Below are positions 11,345 to 23,165 of a DNA stretch of 64,000 bases, in pieces. The stretch is taken from the NCBI GenBank assembly GCA_036924085.1, contig JAVGWX010000003.1:128991023-129055022 (forward strand), given 5' to 3'. The stretch comes from Ariolimax columbianus. Taxonomy: Eukaryota > Mollusca > Gastropoda > Stylommatophora > Arionidae. The notes under the pieces are model-generated. The model did no database searches. It worked only from the letters and a program-made list of their open reading frames with translations, and was not told the DNA's origin. Position 1 is the first letter of the stretch. Each line of letters begins with the position of its first letter. The position numbers and the translations under genes are program-made.

Positions 11345-13049
11345 GAAAATAATTTCTTTTATCAATGTTTCTTCATCAACACTAGGCCGGCACTCAATAC
11401 TGCTATTGATTAGCGCCAGCTACACAAAGTTAATAGTGACATTTCTCGTTAGTGTCTCGTTAGCTTTAAAACCTTAGATAAAGTTCTGTATTTGGAGATA
11501 AGCTCATCAGTTAGCGGAGTGTGGATCTAGAAGTAATTATTATTATTCTTTCTTGTCTGTTGTATGCTGTATATATTTTCTCATTGCTAATACATTTGTT
11601 TTTGCGATTGTCGTCCTAAAAATAAGCTAAACATATCCATATACATATTTTTGTTTGTTGGAAATGTACATTCATTGATAATTGGATGAATACATTTATC
11701 CACAGTTTGTATCCATTTATCCACAGTTTATCTTGTATCCCCTACAGGTTCATATGAATCCTATCTCAAACACTCAATCAATGAAACGCTGTTGAACAGA
11801 ACAATGAATGAGACTTCGGATTTATTTTTACAAAAGACAAAACAAATCTCAAAGCTGCTTTCATACACATGTTTTCCGCATTTGATGGATGTATTGCAAT
11901 TATGACCTGCCATGTGTGGAAATGAGTACTAACCAGAATTTTATAAGGGTTTATAAAGCATAAACGTGGTACATCAACAACAATATTTGCCTGTCTTATT
12001 TCTCCTTGTTTATCTCTCTACATAGTACCAGGGCACAGTTACTATGAGTGCTTCTGCTTGTACCAACACGATTGTTATGGTGGTGTAGCTATTTGTCTGA
12101 TCTTAGTGAGAAATCAGCACAGGCAGTCTACAATGGCATTCTGAGTGGACTGCAGTGGTGCTGTTCTTTCCTTTCCGATAACTGGATTTAACATAAGTAC
12201 ATTTATGTACATTTGACAGTAATCGATACCAACATTTATGTTGTTGTACCGTAACTAATTAATTATTAGACACAAAGATATCAAACATGATGCAAATCTA
12301 AAACAACAAATTCTTAGATGGCATTTCAAGCCTCGTGGGATATCTATTTTCTTGTACGTTGACATATAATACTGCAGATTCTAGCTAGATTATATGCTCA
12401 AATAAATGTGTCCAAGAACAATTAACATTTCCCTCAAGCACATAAATATAAATATAAAAGCTGCATAGCGGGAAACCGAAGATCTATGTATACTTCTCTG
12501 ACACAGATACATTACAACAAATGCAAGGATAGCAAAACACAAAAATAATCGGACACCGGCAAAATAAGAATAATCATACACATAATCAGATCTGAGCTTT
12601 GTCAAGATGTCATGGACACCTTCCTGACTCGTATCGGCCTTGACAGCCATTTAAGTTCTCCCTTACGCTGCTCTGCTACGAAAGACATAAAAAACCATTA
12701 TCGTTGCGTTTAATATAGACATAGATGATTTATATTTTCACTCTATAATGAATATCATTTTCATATAGATAATAATAAAGTGGCTGCTTTCTCTAAATGT
12801 TACAATCCTCCACAGTAAGAAGATCTTCTCTCCACAGACTAGCGACAACCAACTGTTTTAACCACAGGTGTTTTGAAAACCATTTGTCTGAGACGGTAGC
12901 ATTTATAGCACAAATAACAAATGTACATGCGTACACGTGAACAATGTTCACAAAACAATAGCCCGATTAAAGTTACAGAATACTAACACGCACATAACTA
13001 GTTGCCTCCAGGTGAAGTCAAAGAAGAAGACAATACCGGGTACTTAATT

Positions 13050-13050
<1 letters not shown>
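11345..13050. other. Non-coding DNA
   Basis: AT-rich, with no repeat array and no recognisable transposon. The only frame worth noting is 12390-12650 on the minus strand, listed separately. Confidence 0.4.
12390..12650 (-). CDS. Hypothetical small membrane-like ORF (doubtful)
   Basis: An 86-residue frame from ATG to stop. The N-terminal 30 residues are polar, and two hydrophobic stretches follow (about residues 30-50, 'LFLCFAILAFVVMYL', and 64-85). I recognise no family. Nothing supports transcription: no clear splice or polyadenylation context was identified. It could equally be chance in AT-rich DNA. It is reported only because it is the least repeat-like frame in this stretch. Confidence 0.12.
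   Translation of the reverse strand: MAVKADTSQEGVHDILTKLRSDYVYDYSYFAGVRLFLCFAILAFVVMYLCQRSIHRSSVSRYAAFIFIFMCLREMLIVLGHIYLSI

Positions 13051-13052
<2 letters not shown>

Positions 13053-13096
<44 letters not shown>
13053..13096. repeat. (GA)n microsatellite
   Basis: Uninterrupted ga repeat of about 40 bp. Confidence 0.95.
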
Positions 13097-13100
<4 letters not shown>

Positions 13101-13304
13101 ATAGACCTCCCTGTGTTTCCGAGAGCCAAAAGGAGGACACCGATTGATAACAATGTAATCGTGTAGGAATGTCGTAGAATGCGACCAACGAGGGCTTAGG
13201 TTGAGTTCAGTTACCTCATCCTGTAGAAACCATAAGCGAGAAGAGAAACAAAGAAAACCTCTACTTCCCATAGCGGAAAAGGAGCAACTAAGTCAAACCC
13301 CAAA

Positions 13305-13310
<6 letters not shown>

Positions 13311-13338
<28 letters not shown>

Positions 13339-13655
13339 AACGAGAGAGAGAGATATAAAGAGAGAGAGAGAGAGGGAGAGAAAGAGAGACAGTGAGAGTG
13401 AGAAACAGAGAGATAGAGACGGAGAGAAAAAGAGAGAGCGAAAGAGTGAGGGACAGATAGAGAGAGAGAGCGAGAGAAAGTGAGGGAGAGAAAGGGAGAG
13501 AGAGTGAGGGAGAGAAAGAGAAAGAGAGAGATAAAGAGAGAAACAGAGAGAGAGAGACGGAGAGAAAAAGAGAGAGAGAGAGAGATCGAGGGAGAGAAAG
13601 GAAGAGAGGGAAAGAAAAAAGAGGAAGAGAGAGAGCGCGCGAATGAGAGACAGAT
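13311..13655. repeat. GA-rich low-complexity block
   Basis: Imperfect (ga)n with gggagaga, aaagaga and cgagaga variants over about 340 bp. Arg/Glu-rich and Ser/Leu-rich frames on the two strands are composition artefacts. Confidence 0.95.
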
Positions 13656-13659
13656 ATGT

Positions 13660-14430
13660 AGATAATTACAAGTGTAAGACAGAGGAAGATAGCGCATGCA
13701 GCTGTTGCCTAGATACATTCAGATGAGGCCAAACATATCAGTACATGTTTACAACAGATTGTGTATTATAGAAATGGTAACTACACGTGTGCAGGATAAT
13801 CAGTTTCATTAGATGTCGTCGAAGGACTCATTAAAATATCATTATTTCTATCAATATTCCCTTACCATTGCCATAAGTTTGGCGTGGTCCCCGTTAACAT
13901 GTACAGGTGAGCATGGAACACGTCGACTGCGCTCTACCAAGCATGTCGCAACAGGTAAAGTTACTAACGTGACTTAGCAACCACATTATGTAAAATAAAT
14001 TGCTACAACAGTAATGTTATGAGCACGTGGGCATTATAATTTGTTATTTGTTTCACCTTAGCTCAATGTTCCTGAGTCAAATTGTAGTTTTTACATTTGG
14101 TGTTTTAATTACGAGATTTAGAGAAGAATTCTCAAACCAAAATGCTAACTACAAACTGGGGAGACCACCAAATACACAGGAAATACGACGAGATGAAAGT
14201 ACGCTCGGTAGTAATTTTTATTTAGTGACATAATTACAGGTGTTTGTATTTTTCTTTCATAGTTTGGAGTTTTGTGGTACAGCCAATTCAAATATAAAGA
14301 GTCCTTTTTTGTTACATCAGTATGCCTTTTCTGTATTGACTGTGTGCATCTAGGTTTGGTTTAGCCAGCTATCGTTGTTACAATATTTTCTCTTCTGTAG
14401 AGTATATTCAAGTGTTCTGGATATTTTGCC
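13660..14430. other. Non-coding DNA
   Basis: No recognisable feature. An open frame at 14027-14233 has no motif. Confidence 0.4.
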
Positions 14431-14965
14431 AATGTAGAGTACTTTCCAGTGATCGGAACATTGTTCTAATGAATACATTCCAGTAATCAGGAAGGACATC
14501 GTTCCAATGTAGAGTACATTCCATTGATCGAGACATTATTCTAATGTAGAATACATTCTAGTGATCGGGACATTGTTATAATATAGAATACATTCCAGTA
14601 ATTTGGACATTGTTCTAATGTAGAATACATTCTAGTGATCGGGACATTGTTATAATATAGAATACATTCCAGTAATTTGGACATTGTTCTAATGTAGAAT
14701 ACATTCTAGTGATCGGGACATTGTTATAATATAGAATACATTCCAGTAATTTGGACATTGTTCTAATGTAGAATACATTCTAGTGATCGGGACATTGTTA
14801 TAATATAGAATACATTCCAGTAATTTGGACATTGTTCTAATGTAGAATACATTCTAGTGATCGGGACATTGTTATAATATAGAATACATTCCAGTAATTT
14901 GGACATTGTTCTAATGTAGAATACATTCTAGTGATCGGGACATTGTTATAATATAGAGTAAATCC
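14430..14965. repeat. 37-bp minisatellite in a 74-bp dimeric higher-order array
   Basis: The monomers are A ('gacattgttataatatagaa' + 'tacattccagtaatttg') and B ('gacattgttctaatgtagaa' + 'tacattctagtgatcgg'). They alternate strictly A-B from about 14567 to 14960, with 'gggacattgttata' at 14567 and 14641, exactly 74 bp apart. About five near-identical dimers are flanked on the left by degenerate monomers. Confidence 0.93.
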
Positions 14966-15079
14966 GAGTGATTGGTATATAGGACATTGCTATTTTGTGT
15001 AGTACATTCCAGCAATAAAGAACCAGTTCTATGGAATCTTTGAATCCGACAATGATGACAATGTTCTAGTGAACAGTAC

Positions 15080-15250
15080 ATCACATCAATAAAGACATTG
15101 TACTTACGGACTGCACATACCAACTGTGAGGACATTGTACTTACGGACTGCACATACCAGCTGTGAGGACATTGTACTTACGGACTGCACATACCAACTG
15201 TGAGGACATTGTACTTACGGACTGCACATACCAACTGTAAGGACATTGTT
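15080..15250. repeat. 37-bp minisatellite, about four units
   Basis: Unit 'ggacattgtacttacggact' + 'gcacataccaactgtga'. It shares 'ggacattgt' and the 37-bp length with the array at 14430-14965, so the two are probably related. Confidence 0.9.
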
Positions 15251-15429
15251 GCAATAGACAGTACATATAAATAATGTAGACAGTTTGAGTAGAAAGTGTA
15301 TTGCAACAAAACCTGACTAGTTATATCCGACAGCTCAATCTGTCTATGAGGACACAACTAAAGTGGACATCACATTCCACGATTCAGGACAGTTTTGTAG
15401 TGGACAGCACATCACAATACAGAGGGCAC

Positions 15430-15605
15430 GGTTCTAGTGTAGCGTATATCATAACAATAATGACAAAGATTTAACGGACAACAGATCCCAAACAACAGGC
15501 ACAAAGATTTAACGTACATCAGATCCCAACAATAAACACAAAGATTTAATAGACAATACATCCCAACAACATAAAAACAGTTCTAGTGGACAGTACATCC
15601 CAAAT
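15430..15605. repeat. Degenerate ~37-bp tandem repeats
   Basis: Core 'acaaagatttaa', 'gacaacagatcccaacaa' and variants, three to four times. A decayed continuation of the neighbouring 37-bp family. Confidence 0.6.
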
Positions 15606-16439
15606 TCAGATCATTCTCTGTACCTAGCCAAACTAGTTATATATACCAAAAATAACAATGACTGTATAACATTTTGTCAAAATATATTCTCAGAAAACCA
15701 AGGAATATCACATTTAGAATACGCATTGCGGCGACCAAGAAAATAGATTAAAAGATGAATTACAAGAACAGTAAACGCTGTAGAAAGCAGCACAACAATA
15801 CTTCAAACTGTAACTCGGACGCCGGCTCGGAAACTGACAATCAACCCTTTGTCACGTTTCATAAAATAAATCGCAGAAGACAGAACGACGGGAAGGGACA
15901 TAATGGATTTCAACCATTTTTCACGTGAACCATTGTCTGCCTGGTTAAGTGGGTGTGAAACAGGACATTTTATTTGCACTAAAAAGTGAAGCCTCTTGCT
16001 TTTTTAAATTTTTTTATTCTATTTGAAACTCGCTGTTGCATTAGAAACCCAGTTGCCGTTAGCACATTTCCAATACTGTTCCGTGCTTGAACTGTTGGGT
16101 TCCATCTGAAGTTAGATGACGATCAGAGGTAGGCTACAAATAGAAAGGTTAAGAGATGTTCTAGATTAATTCTGCCGACCGCAGGGTACTGTTTTTAGCC
16201 AGAGGCTGTGTAAGAATATTATATTAGAAATAGTTCCTTGATCTTGTCAGGTGAAGAAGCGCTGTTTTGGAGATATTATTAAAAAATCCAGTACTGGAGT
16301 CAATATTGTAATAGCTTCTAGACCGAACACAGTGACTGCTTTGGGAGGAAGTGATGGGGTTCCAAAATGGTTCGACCTGCGCCGTACTAATGTAGCTTTT
16401 AATAAACCTTACCTTCTTAATTTCCTTCTTTAAGTAAAC
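15606..16439. other. Non-coding DNA
   Basis: No recognisable gene; one 60-codon frame at 16251-16433 has no motif. Confidence 0.4.
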
Positions 16440-17010
16440 CTTTCCTCACCCTATAAGTTTTTATTAAACGTTTTCGTAGTCACCCCTAAGTGTTACAAAA
16501 CCTCCATACCATTAAAAACATTAATTAAGCATTTTCCTAACCTACTGGTTTTTAGTCAAACTTTCATGCACTCCTAGATTTTAGTAAACTTATCTCTACC
16601 TTCCTGGGTTTTAGTAAAACATTTCCTTTCCTCTATACGCTTTTAATAAATATTCCCGTAATTTGTAGGATTAATAAAACCTTCTTGTATTCTCTAAGCT
16701 TTAATTAAACATCATCGAACTCCCGTATCTTGAAGTAAACCGTCCATCAACCTTAGCTTATAGTAAAACTTCCATGTACCTCAAAACGTTTAGTAAACAT
16801 TCCATGTACCGCTAAGCTTATATTAAACCTTCCATGTACCGCTAAACATATTATAAACCTTCCACGTACTGTTCAGCTTATAATAAAACTTCCATATACC
16901 GCTAAACTTATAGTACACCTTCCATGCATCACTAAACTTATAGTAAACCTTCCTTTGCCGTCAAGCTTACCGCAAACCATCCTTTACCTCTACTCTTATA
17001 ATACATCGCC
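16440..17010. repeat. Degenerate minisatellite, units about 33-36 bp
   Basis: The core 'ttagtaaaccttccatgtac' and 'cgctaagcttata' recurs about 16 times with heavy divergence. The best-conserved copies are at about 16790-16950. Confidence 0.75.
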
Positions 17011-17299
17011 GAGTATATCCCGTATTGTAGACAACCTTCTAGCACCCTCTAGTAGTCTCTATTAGAAACATAAATTAACAATTTAAACAATAAAATAAAA
17101 TACAAATGTCAAAATGATAAAACAGAAAATTGTAATATTCTATCAAATATGATAGGCCGACAAATATAAATATAACTGATCCGCACTGAAGACTTCCAAC
17201 AATATAACTTTTGTGCTTCTCACAGTACTCAACTATTTCCTGTTATCTTTCAGATCTGAAACTGCTGCTACGAACTACTCAGTCAATCAAATCAATAAA

Positions 17300-17485
17300 A
17301 GCATTCAAGTCTCTGTGAAGCATAGGTCATCAACAGATACTCGCCAAATCTTTCTGTCACACGTCATCATTTCCAGCTCCTCAAACGTCTTTCCTGCCTT
17401 GATTAGGACTTCCCATCTCCGAAGTTACTGCCCCTACTTCTCTTACCTTCAGGATTCCAGAACAGTGACTACCTTGTGATGGTAT
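17300..17485 (-). pseudogene. LINE reverse transcriptase C-terminal relic
   Basis: Read on the minus strand, one frame gives 'AGKTFEELEMMTCDR' followed by 'WRVSVDDLCFTET', and another frame gives 'NPEGKRSRG'. Together these match the C-terminal segment common to many animal non-LTR elements (NPEGKR.RG ... AGKTW.EL...A.DR..WR). The frame change shows decay. It is only about 60 residues long and has no catalytic domain. A short related piece lies at 21650-21735 and another relic of the same region at 39345-39540. Confidence 0.65.
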
Positions 17486-17489
17486 CAGC

Positions 17490-18175
17490 TGGTTTTCGTA
17501 ACGTGTGTCCTATACAGGAAAACTCCCTTGAAAGTCTGACGACTAAAGGACGAAACTTGCATGTGTCAACTATTGTCCGTTTCACAATGGTTGCCTCCTA
17601 ATATCTGAATAACCCTTACACGGACATGTGAGATTTTTTGCACGTGAACTTATCTTTACAATGTCCAAATGACTTAACAGTTTACATTGTGTCAGGTATT
17701 GTCATTTTATTAAAGTTGCTAGTTCTTTTGAAAATTTGATAGCAAAGGAATTATTTTGGCCCTTGAGAAAATAATTTACTGTAAAACAATTTTTTAATGT
17801 CTTTTTTATGCATAGGCGTCTCTCCAATTTGAATAGGATTTTCTACATTAGGTTTCACATAATGCCCTTTTGTAATGTACTTACTGTGTTTTAGGAGCTG
17901 TAAGAAGTAACCGGGCATTTCGTAAAAAAATGTGTGAAAATGTAAAAGCACACGAAATATAAACATATAAAGTACATACTTCAGATGGATTAGTTCAGTT
18001 TTATAAATATATGCTCTCAATAGGACCGTTTTGCCAAGGTGATGGAAACTTCTATTTCCCGGTTAGCAAACATGTAGGTTAATTTTTTCACTTAATCAGT
18101 GGAATGATTCTAGCTCATTGATGACTGCTCTAGGAAGAAAGAACGACAGACCACATTTTTTTCAATAGAATTCTT
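17490..18175. other. Non-coding DNA
   Basis: No recognisable domain. A minus-strand frame at 17751-18020 has no motif. Confidence 0.35.
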
Positions 18176-18179
18176 CCTT

Positions 18180-18278
18180 TTTCAAGACATGGTCCTCACT
18201 ATGAAAGAACTAAAGTATGCAGCTTTATCAAATAAAGACAAATATTATTGGGCTAAATGTGAGGACCATGTCTTGAAA
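18180..18278. repeat. 20-bp perfect inverted repeat with 59-nt loop
   Basis: Arm 1 'tttcaagacatggtcctcac' at 18180-18199 is the exact reverse complement of 18259-18278. The intervening 59 nt is AT-rich. It could be a palindromic transposon tip, the footprint of an inverted duplication, or a hairpin RNA. Confidence 0.85.
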
Positions 18279-18799
18279 GAAACTAAATTTGAAAAAAATT
18301 TAGCATAGTTTGAAAGTTTTATTTCCAGCTGCTATTTGTCCTTTAAGGAGTACCACTTAGTGAGAGGTATTATTATTATATACAACATTATAAGAAAATT
18401 TATATTCTAAAAAATGGCAAAACTCTGTATGCTATTTGTTCTGGGCTATCATATATACTTCATTTTTGCTTATAATGATTAAGATTATCCTTTCAGTATA
18501 GATTACAGCCAAAGCTACATCTTTTACGATTGTGTTTTTATGAAAATTCTAAAATTTTTTAAAATTTAGTAACATATTGGATCATCCAAATTATAATAAC
18601 TCTTACAAATTGTAAGATAGCTTGATTTCCATAGTTCCGAACTAAGCCATGGTTATTTAAAATATATGTCCAAAGTTGAAGGAAATTGGCTTTAAAAACA
18701 AAACAGTTATCATACAGTCTGTACATTGTGGTTTGTGACGAAAAGTTTAGGACACTATTTTTAAAAATTTTCTGATGTTAAATACATTGATTCTTATCA

Positions 18800-19455
18800 A
18801 TGACCACCAACCTGATATATAAACTCTTCAGTAACTGTCTGCCAATCATTCAGTACTGATCTCCTCCTTCTTTTTGCCCTCCTGGCCTTTTAGGATGCCT
18901 TAATAGCTTTTCTCTGATTCATTTTTTGCGACAACATTTTCTTGTGTTTACAGGAATTTCTCAGATACCTGCTAGTATGTAATTCCATGTCCTCCATTAC
19001 CAGCAGAGATTTTGTTCCATCATTATAAACAGAAACTGCAACAGCAACACCAGCTTTCGCAGTAGTTAGACCATGACTCTTATTCTTGGGACATAGTTTC
19101 AAGATATCACTGTTAAGTCATTCATTGAGATTTTGTGTATTTTCTTCAAGATAGTTTTTTAGTAATTCATTCCTGTCGTGGTCCTAAAATACTGGTTTTG
19201 TATTAGCTATAACAAGAGCAGGTAGGTTACTGATGTGTTTGTACGAACAGTTTCACCTGCTACAGCTTTCTTATATGGACACCATTTGTTGTGGCTGTTT
19301 TTCTACATTGGAAGTGACAAAATTTTAACTCCACAGAACATCTGCAGCTCTACAAGCCCTTTTCCAACACATCTCAATGCTAATACACCCTACCTGTTTA
19401 TTGAATTCACACACAAATTACCCATATATATTTGATTACATGAAGAAAATGATGT
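18800..19455 (-). pseudogene. Mutator-like transposase C-terminal relic
   Basis: On the minus strand several frames read in family order: 'GVLALRCVGKGL' (about 19390), 'KWCPYKKAVAGETV' (about 19270), 'LLKNYLEENTQNLNE' (about 19150), then 'KLCPKNKSHGLTTAKAGVAV' and 'VYNDGTKSLLVMEDMELH' (19102-18980), and a basic tail 'KARRAKRRRRS' after a stop. This order matches the C-terminal half of the Mutator-like transposase domain found in arthropods and molluscs (CIGKG ... WCRY ... CLHGKTQNPNE ... ND.GN). Stops and frameshifts make it dead. No terminal repeats were identified. Family assignment is from memory of the motif order. Confidence 0.5.
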
Positions 19456-19459
19456 ATAT

Positions 19460-20075
19460 TAAAATAGTTTTTCTTCAATGAAATTCACAATCACTGCATA
19501 AACCCTTCCTCTTTGTCTATAGCAATTTTGGATTGGAATAACAAAAGTGTAAACTGGCTCTGTAACTTAAAAAAAAAAAATGTAAATTAAAACGCTAATT
19601 ATTCTTATTATGTCTTCCATCCAGCTCTTAATGAACATTGTCATCTTCACTTCAAAATTAAATCTGTTTCACAATATCATACAATTTCCATCTCTTTATT
19701 TCTGGCCGAGTGGGAGTGGTCTGTGCACTTTTAAAAGATTAAATATTGATATTGTTAAATTTATCAGAACGTAATCACAGGCCTAACCTACAGTCCTCTA
19801 ATCAAATTGTCACAAAGTTCAACATCTGCTCCTTTGGTATACATATCACCGTAGAACAAACGTTTCCTATTAACTTTCTTTCTTATCTGCGCGACACAAC
19901 ATGATTTTATTTCTCATAATTTATAAATAAAACTGTTTTTCTTTGAAAATTTTAATTTGTATAAGCTAAAATTGTGACTATCATATCCTGCCATATACAT
20001 TAAGTTGGGAGTACTCAATATATTATATTTTTTAAAGGAAGCTTGAAATACCCTCATTGTTTGTTGTTTTAATTA
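19460..20075. other. AT-rich non-coding DNA
   Basis: No recognisable gene or array; contains a poly-A run near 19570. Confidence 0.4.
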
Positions 20076-20079
20076 AATT

Positions 20080-20405
20080 TTAGGGGAATAATAATTTGAA
20101 ACTAGTAACTGGCAGCCATTTTGATTTTGTTTTTCTCTGTTTTTGGGACTGACCACAGGCCTGTTTGACAGTCTATATATTAAAAAGCTAATGATGCTAG
20201 ACATTAAATTCAAATTGTATTTGAAAGAAGATTCAATATACTTTCCCAACAGCCCAACAAAATTCAATTTACCGAACAAAACACATTTTGACCAGATTCT
20301 AGGTGGCACTCCATCCTTAACTTTTGCACAAACTAGTTCAATTGGGTTAAAGTGTGAATGGTAAGGTGGCAGTCTCAAATACATATGATCGTGCACTTGG
20401 ATCAA
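20080..20405 (-). pseudogene. DDE (IS630/Tc1-type) transposase fragment
   Basis: The minus-strand frame contains 'LRLPPYHSHFNPIELVCAKV' near its N terminus. This corresponds to the LPPYHC.LNPIELIWA.VK block around the third catalytic acidic residue of DDE-superfamily transposases. About 75 further residues follow without a clear motif. The catalytic core upstream is missing, because an (AT)n microsatellite begins at about 20438, so the fragment is 5'-truncated. Confidence 0.6.
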
Positions 20406-20434
20406 CTTGTCTATATGAAATTCTTTTCTTTCAT

Positions 20435-20437
<3 letters not shown>

Positions 20438-20510
<73 letters not shown>
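20438..20510. repeat. (AT)n microsatellite
   Basis: About 70 bp of uninterrupted at dinucleotides. Confidence 0.97.
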
Positions 20511-20515
<5 letters not shown>

Positions 20516-20519
20516 AGGT

Positions 20520-21155
20520 AGAGCAAGGTCATGCTCAACGACCCAATGGTATTTTAAACCCGATTATGGTCAAAGGTGAACGCTCTGGAAAGTGTTGCCC
20601 ATTTCAATATCTAGGAGCAGATATGAATGCGTAGGAGTCTAGATCGGAGATTCAGTCAAGAACAGCGATGATCATTGTTGCCCTGACAAGAATGCAAATA
20701 ATCTGGAAAGCCAAAAACATTAGCCTTAAATCGAAGCTGACTACTCGTGTGAGACTTGGACTAAGACGGCTGCCCTAAACGTAAAATGTGCGCAATGGAA
20801 ATGAGATACTGGCGAAGTATTTTTGGCATTTCATATTTTGATCGCGTTACAAACGAGAGTGTTCTTGAAATTTTTACGAAGGAGTTAGGTATATAAGAAC
20901 CTATTGACTACAGTAAAAACACAAATATTGACATGGTATGGACATATGTCACGATCGGCGTGGCTGACCAAGACCATCGTGCAATGGACTGTGCCTGGGT
21001 AACGTGCGAGAGCAAGACCAAAAAAGATTTTAGATGTCAATATAAAAAAGTGGACGGGAAGATCTATAGCTGAAACTAAAACCCTGACGAAAAATTGAGA
21101 CGCATTGCGGGTTAGTCAAATCTCAATAACTGTGCCTAACGACCTTGTAGGTCAC
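20520..21155 (+). pseudogene. RTE-like LINE, 3' end relic
   Basis: Successive frames read 'FQYLGADMNA' (about 20610), 'CEMRYWRSIFGISYFDRVTN' (about 20800), 'LTWYGHMSRSAWLTKTI' (about 20930), 'ARPKKILDVNIKKWTGRS' (about 21010) and 'ITVPNDLVGHDTD' (about 21130). This is the order of the thumb and C-terminal region of RTE-type reverse transcriptases (YLG ... R.LGI...DR.TNE ... W.GHV.R ... RGRPKK.W.D.I..WTG), ending near a CPND-type tail. Many stops. The catalytic RT domain is absent. Confidence 0.7.
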
Positions 21156-21159
21156 GATA

Positions 21160-21645
21160 CTGATAATTATTTTTACAACTGTGTACTTTCTCACACACAT
21201 TTTAACTATATATGGAACGTACTGAAGGCTGACATAACTGTTCAAAACCCGTGCGTTTTGAGTTTAAAGCTTTACAGATTTCTTAAAACACGCGGAACAA
21301 GATTTCCAAAAATACTCAGTCATGAAAGGGCTAATCATGTCAAAAGACTGGTTTCAATAGGATCGCTGGTTGTTGTATGCCGTAAATAAATAAAAGAAGA
21401 TGTATATTCAATTTGTTTCATGGCTGGATTATGTGAAAGGATCACTCTCAGTAGTGATTTGCTGTGTTTTGTACCATTATTTATTTTATTTCTCTGTGTG
21501 GATGATGTATGGATTGATTATAAACCTTGGTACAATATGAGTGTTGATGAGTTTTGTAATTTAGTTGGTCTATACATGTGACGTTTCATGGGTATTTTAT
21601 CAATTAGTCCGACGGCCTTCTATTACAATTGACCATTGTCTTTCC
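21160..21645. other. Non-coding DNA
   Basis: No recognisable feature. Confidence 0.35.
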
Positions 21646-21649
21646 CTAT

Positions 21650-21735
21650 TTCTCTTATCTTCAGGATTCCAGAACAGTGACTACCTTGTGATGCTATCGG
21701 CTGGTTTTCGTGACGTGTGTCCTATCCATCGTTAA
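21650..21735 (-). repeat. Short LINE C-terminal fragment
   Basis: 'cttcaggattccagaacagt' and 'gactaccttgtgat' are nearly identical to about 17450-17480, so this is a second, shorter copy of the same LINE region. Confidence 0.6.
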
Positions 21736-21894
21736 CCGTTTTCCTCTGACACTAACTTCTACTGCTTGTCAAATATTTCCCCACTTGCTTCTCACGATCA
21801 AGATGCCGTTTGTTGTCCCTACGGCTGGGCTTATAGTTGTTAAACTTGTGAACCTCATTTGTCAAATTTTCTCCAATAATCCTATAAACTGTAT
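21736..21894. other. Spacer
   Basis: Nothing recognised between the LINE fragment and the RNase H LINE. Confidence 0.3.
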
Positions 21895-22811
21895 ATAACA
21901 TAGTTACTATAATTCTGTACTGGACTATACTGAAAAAGAAAGAAGAGACACAACCCTGATGTACATAGCGGAAAACTACCCAAGCATGGACTGGACCCAT
22001 GCATACACCGACGGTTCTGTAACAACCACAACACAGAATGGAGGGGCACGGGTATTCCAGAGCCTAAAAAATGGTAGAAAAATAACACTGTCAGTGGCGA
22101 CTGGAAAATTCTCAAGCAATTTCAGAGCGGAGGCAGAGGCACTAAAAGCTGCAGTAAAAGCAATGCTGACTGGCGAAAGCTATGAAAGCCAGATAGTCCT
22201 GTTTACAGATGGCCTGGCCGTGGTTACAGCACTAAAAAGCCAGAAAAATACTGAACTTAATGATTTAAGAGCAGTACTCTGTCAACTATGCCAGCAGTTC
22301 GCACCAAAAAGAGTAGTGGTACAGTGGGTTCCATCCCACTGTAACATCCAAGGCAACGAGGAGGCAGACAGACTGGCAAATGAAGGTGCAAGACTACCAC
22401 AACCAGATTCTAGTGTGACCTACGAAGAGTCCAAAACGTTTATTAGGGCCAGATACATGGGAAACAGAACATACTGGCTACACAAAAAAAATGATACCTA
22501 TTACCAGTTGAACAGAAGAGAGCGAGGTCGTGGTCTTCAGTCTCCGCACAGGCCACAACAGACTGAGGTACCATCTATTCAATAAACTGAAGATAGGTGG
22601 CACTGACGAATGCACCTGTGGTACAGGGAAAATGACCGCTGAACATCAGCTGCAAAATTGTCCGACATACGAGGACCAGAGTGAGCACATGTGGCCATCT
22701 CCAGTGGCAACACTAGACAAGCTCTATGGCAGTGTCGACAGCCTCAGGATGACCACTGATTTCTTCGAACAAATTCAAGTTGACGTCTGACAGCGTACGA
22801 AGAAGAAGAAA

Positions 22812-22842
<31 letters not shown>
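21895..22842 (+). mobile_element. 5'-truncated I-like LINE: RNase H + zinc knuckle + (GAA)n tail
   Basis: The frame 21959-22585 encodes a nearly complete RNase H domain: 'AYTDGS' (first Asp), 'FRAEAEALKAA' (Glu), 'VLFTDGLAVVTAL' (second Asp) and 'WVPSHCNIQGNEEADRLANE' (His and last Asp). The frame shifts near 22530, and 22530-22790 continues as 'CTCGTGKMTAEHQLQNCP', a CxC...H...C zinc knuckle typical of RNase H-bearing non-LTR elements of the I/Jockey side. The stop is followed by (gaa)n from about 22799 to 22842. Endonuclease and RT are missing (5' truncation). Domain order and tail match the LINE at 32816-34734, and this copy keeps the RNase H part that is deleted there. Confidence 0.88.
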
Positions 22843-22843
<1 letters not shown>

Positions 22844-22849
22844 TGCTGG

Positions 22850-23160
22850 GCTTTCATATTGTTTTATAAAATTGATGACCAAATTACTGCAAGTTTGTTG
22901 TAGCCTTACTAATTGTCACCCAAATTGGTAACAACAACTACACAATCCTGAACTCGATTGCTACATAGATATGTTTTAAAATGTACTGCAATTATTTAGT
23001 TCACATACACATTGCTTTCCAAATTAGTATTAAAACTGTAATATCTAACTTTATTTATCGAGTCTTTTCAATTGCTGTAACACGCCTGAGGATCATTTAA
23101 CCTGAAAGGCATTGACCGCTTTCCTATACTGTAGAGTAGTGCCCGATAGAAGAAAGCACC
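22850..23160. other. Non-coding spacer
   Basis: No feature recognised. Confidence 0.35.
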
Positions 23161-23165
23161 ATATA

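Noticed and set aside
13293..13718. 141-codon Ser/Leu-rich ORF with signal-peptide-like stretches
   Set aside because: Translation of the GA-rich low-complexity block.
21959..22585. Host ribonuclease H gene
   Set aside because: The zinc knuckle and (GAA)n tail follow directly and a second truncated copy exists in the window, so it is a LINE domain.
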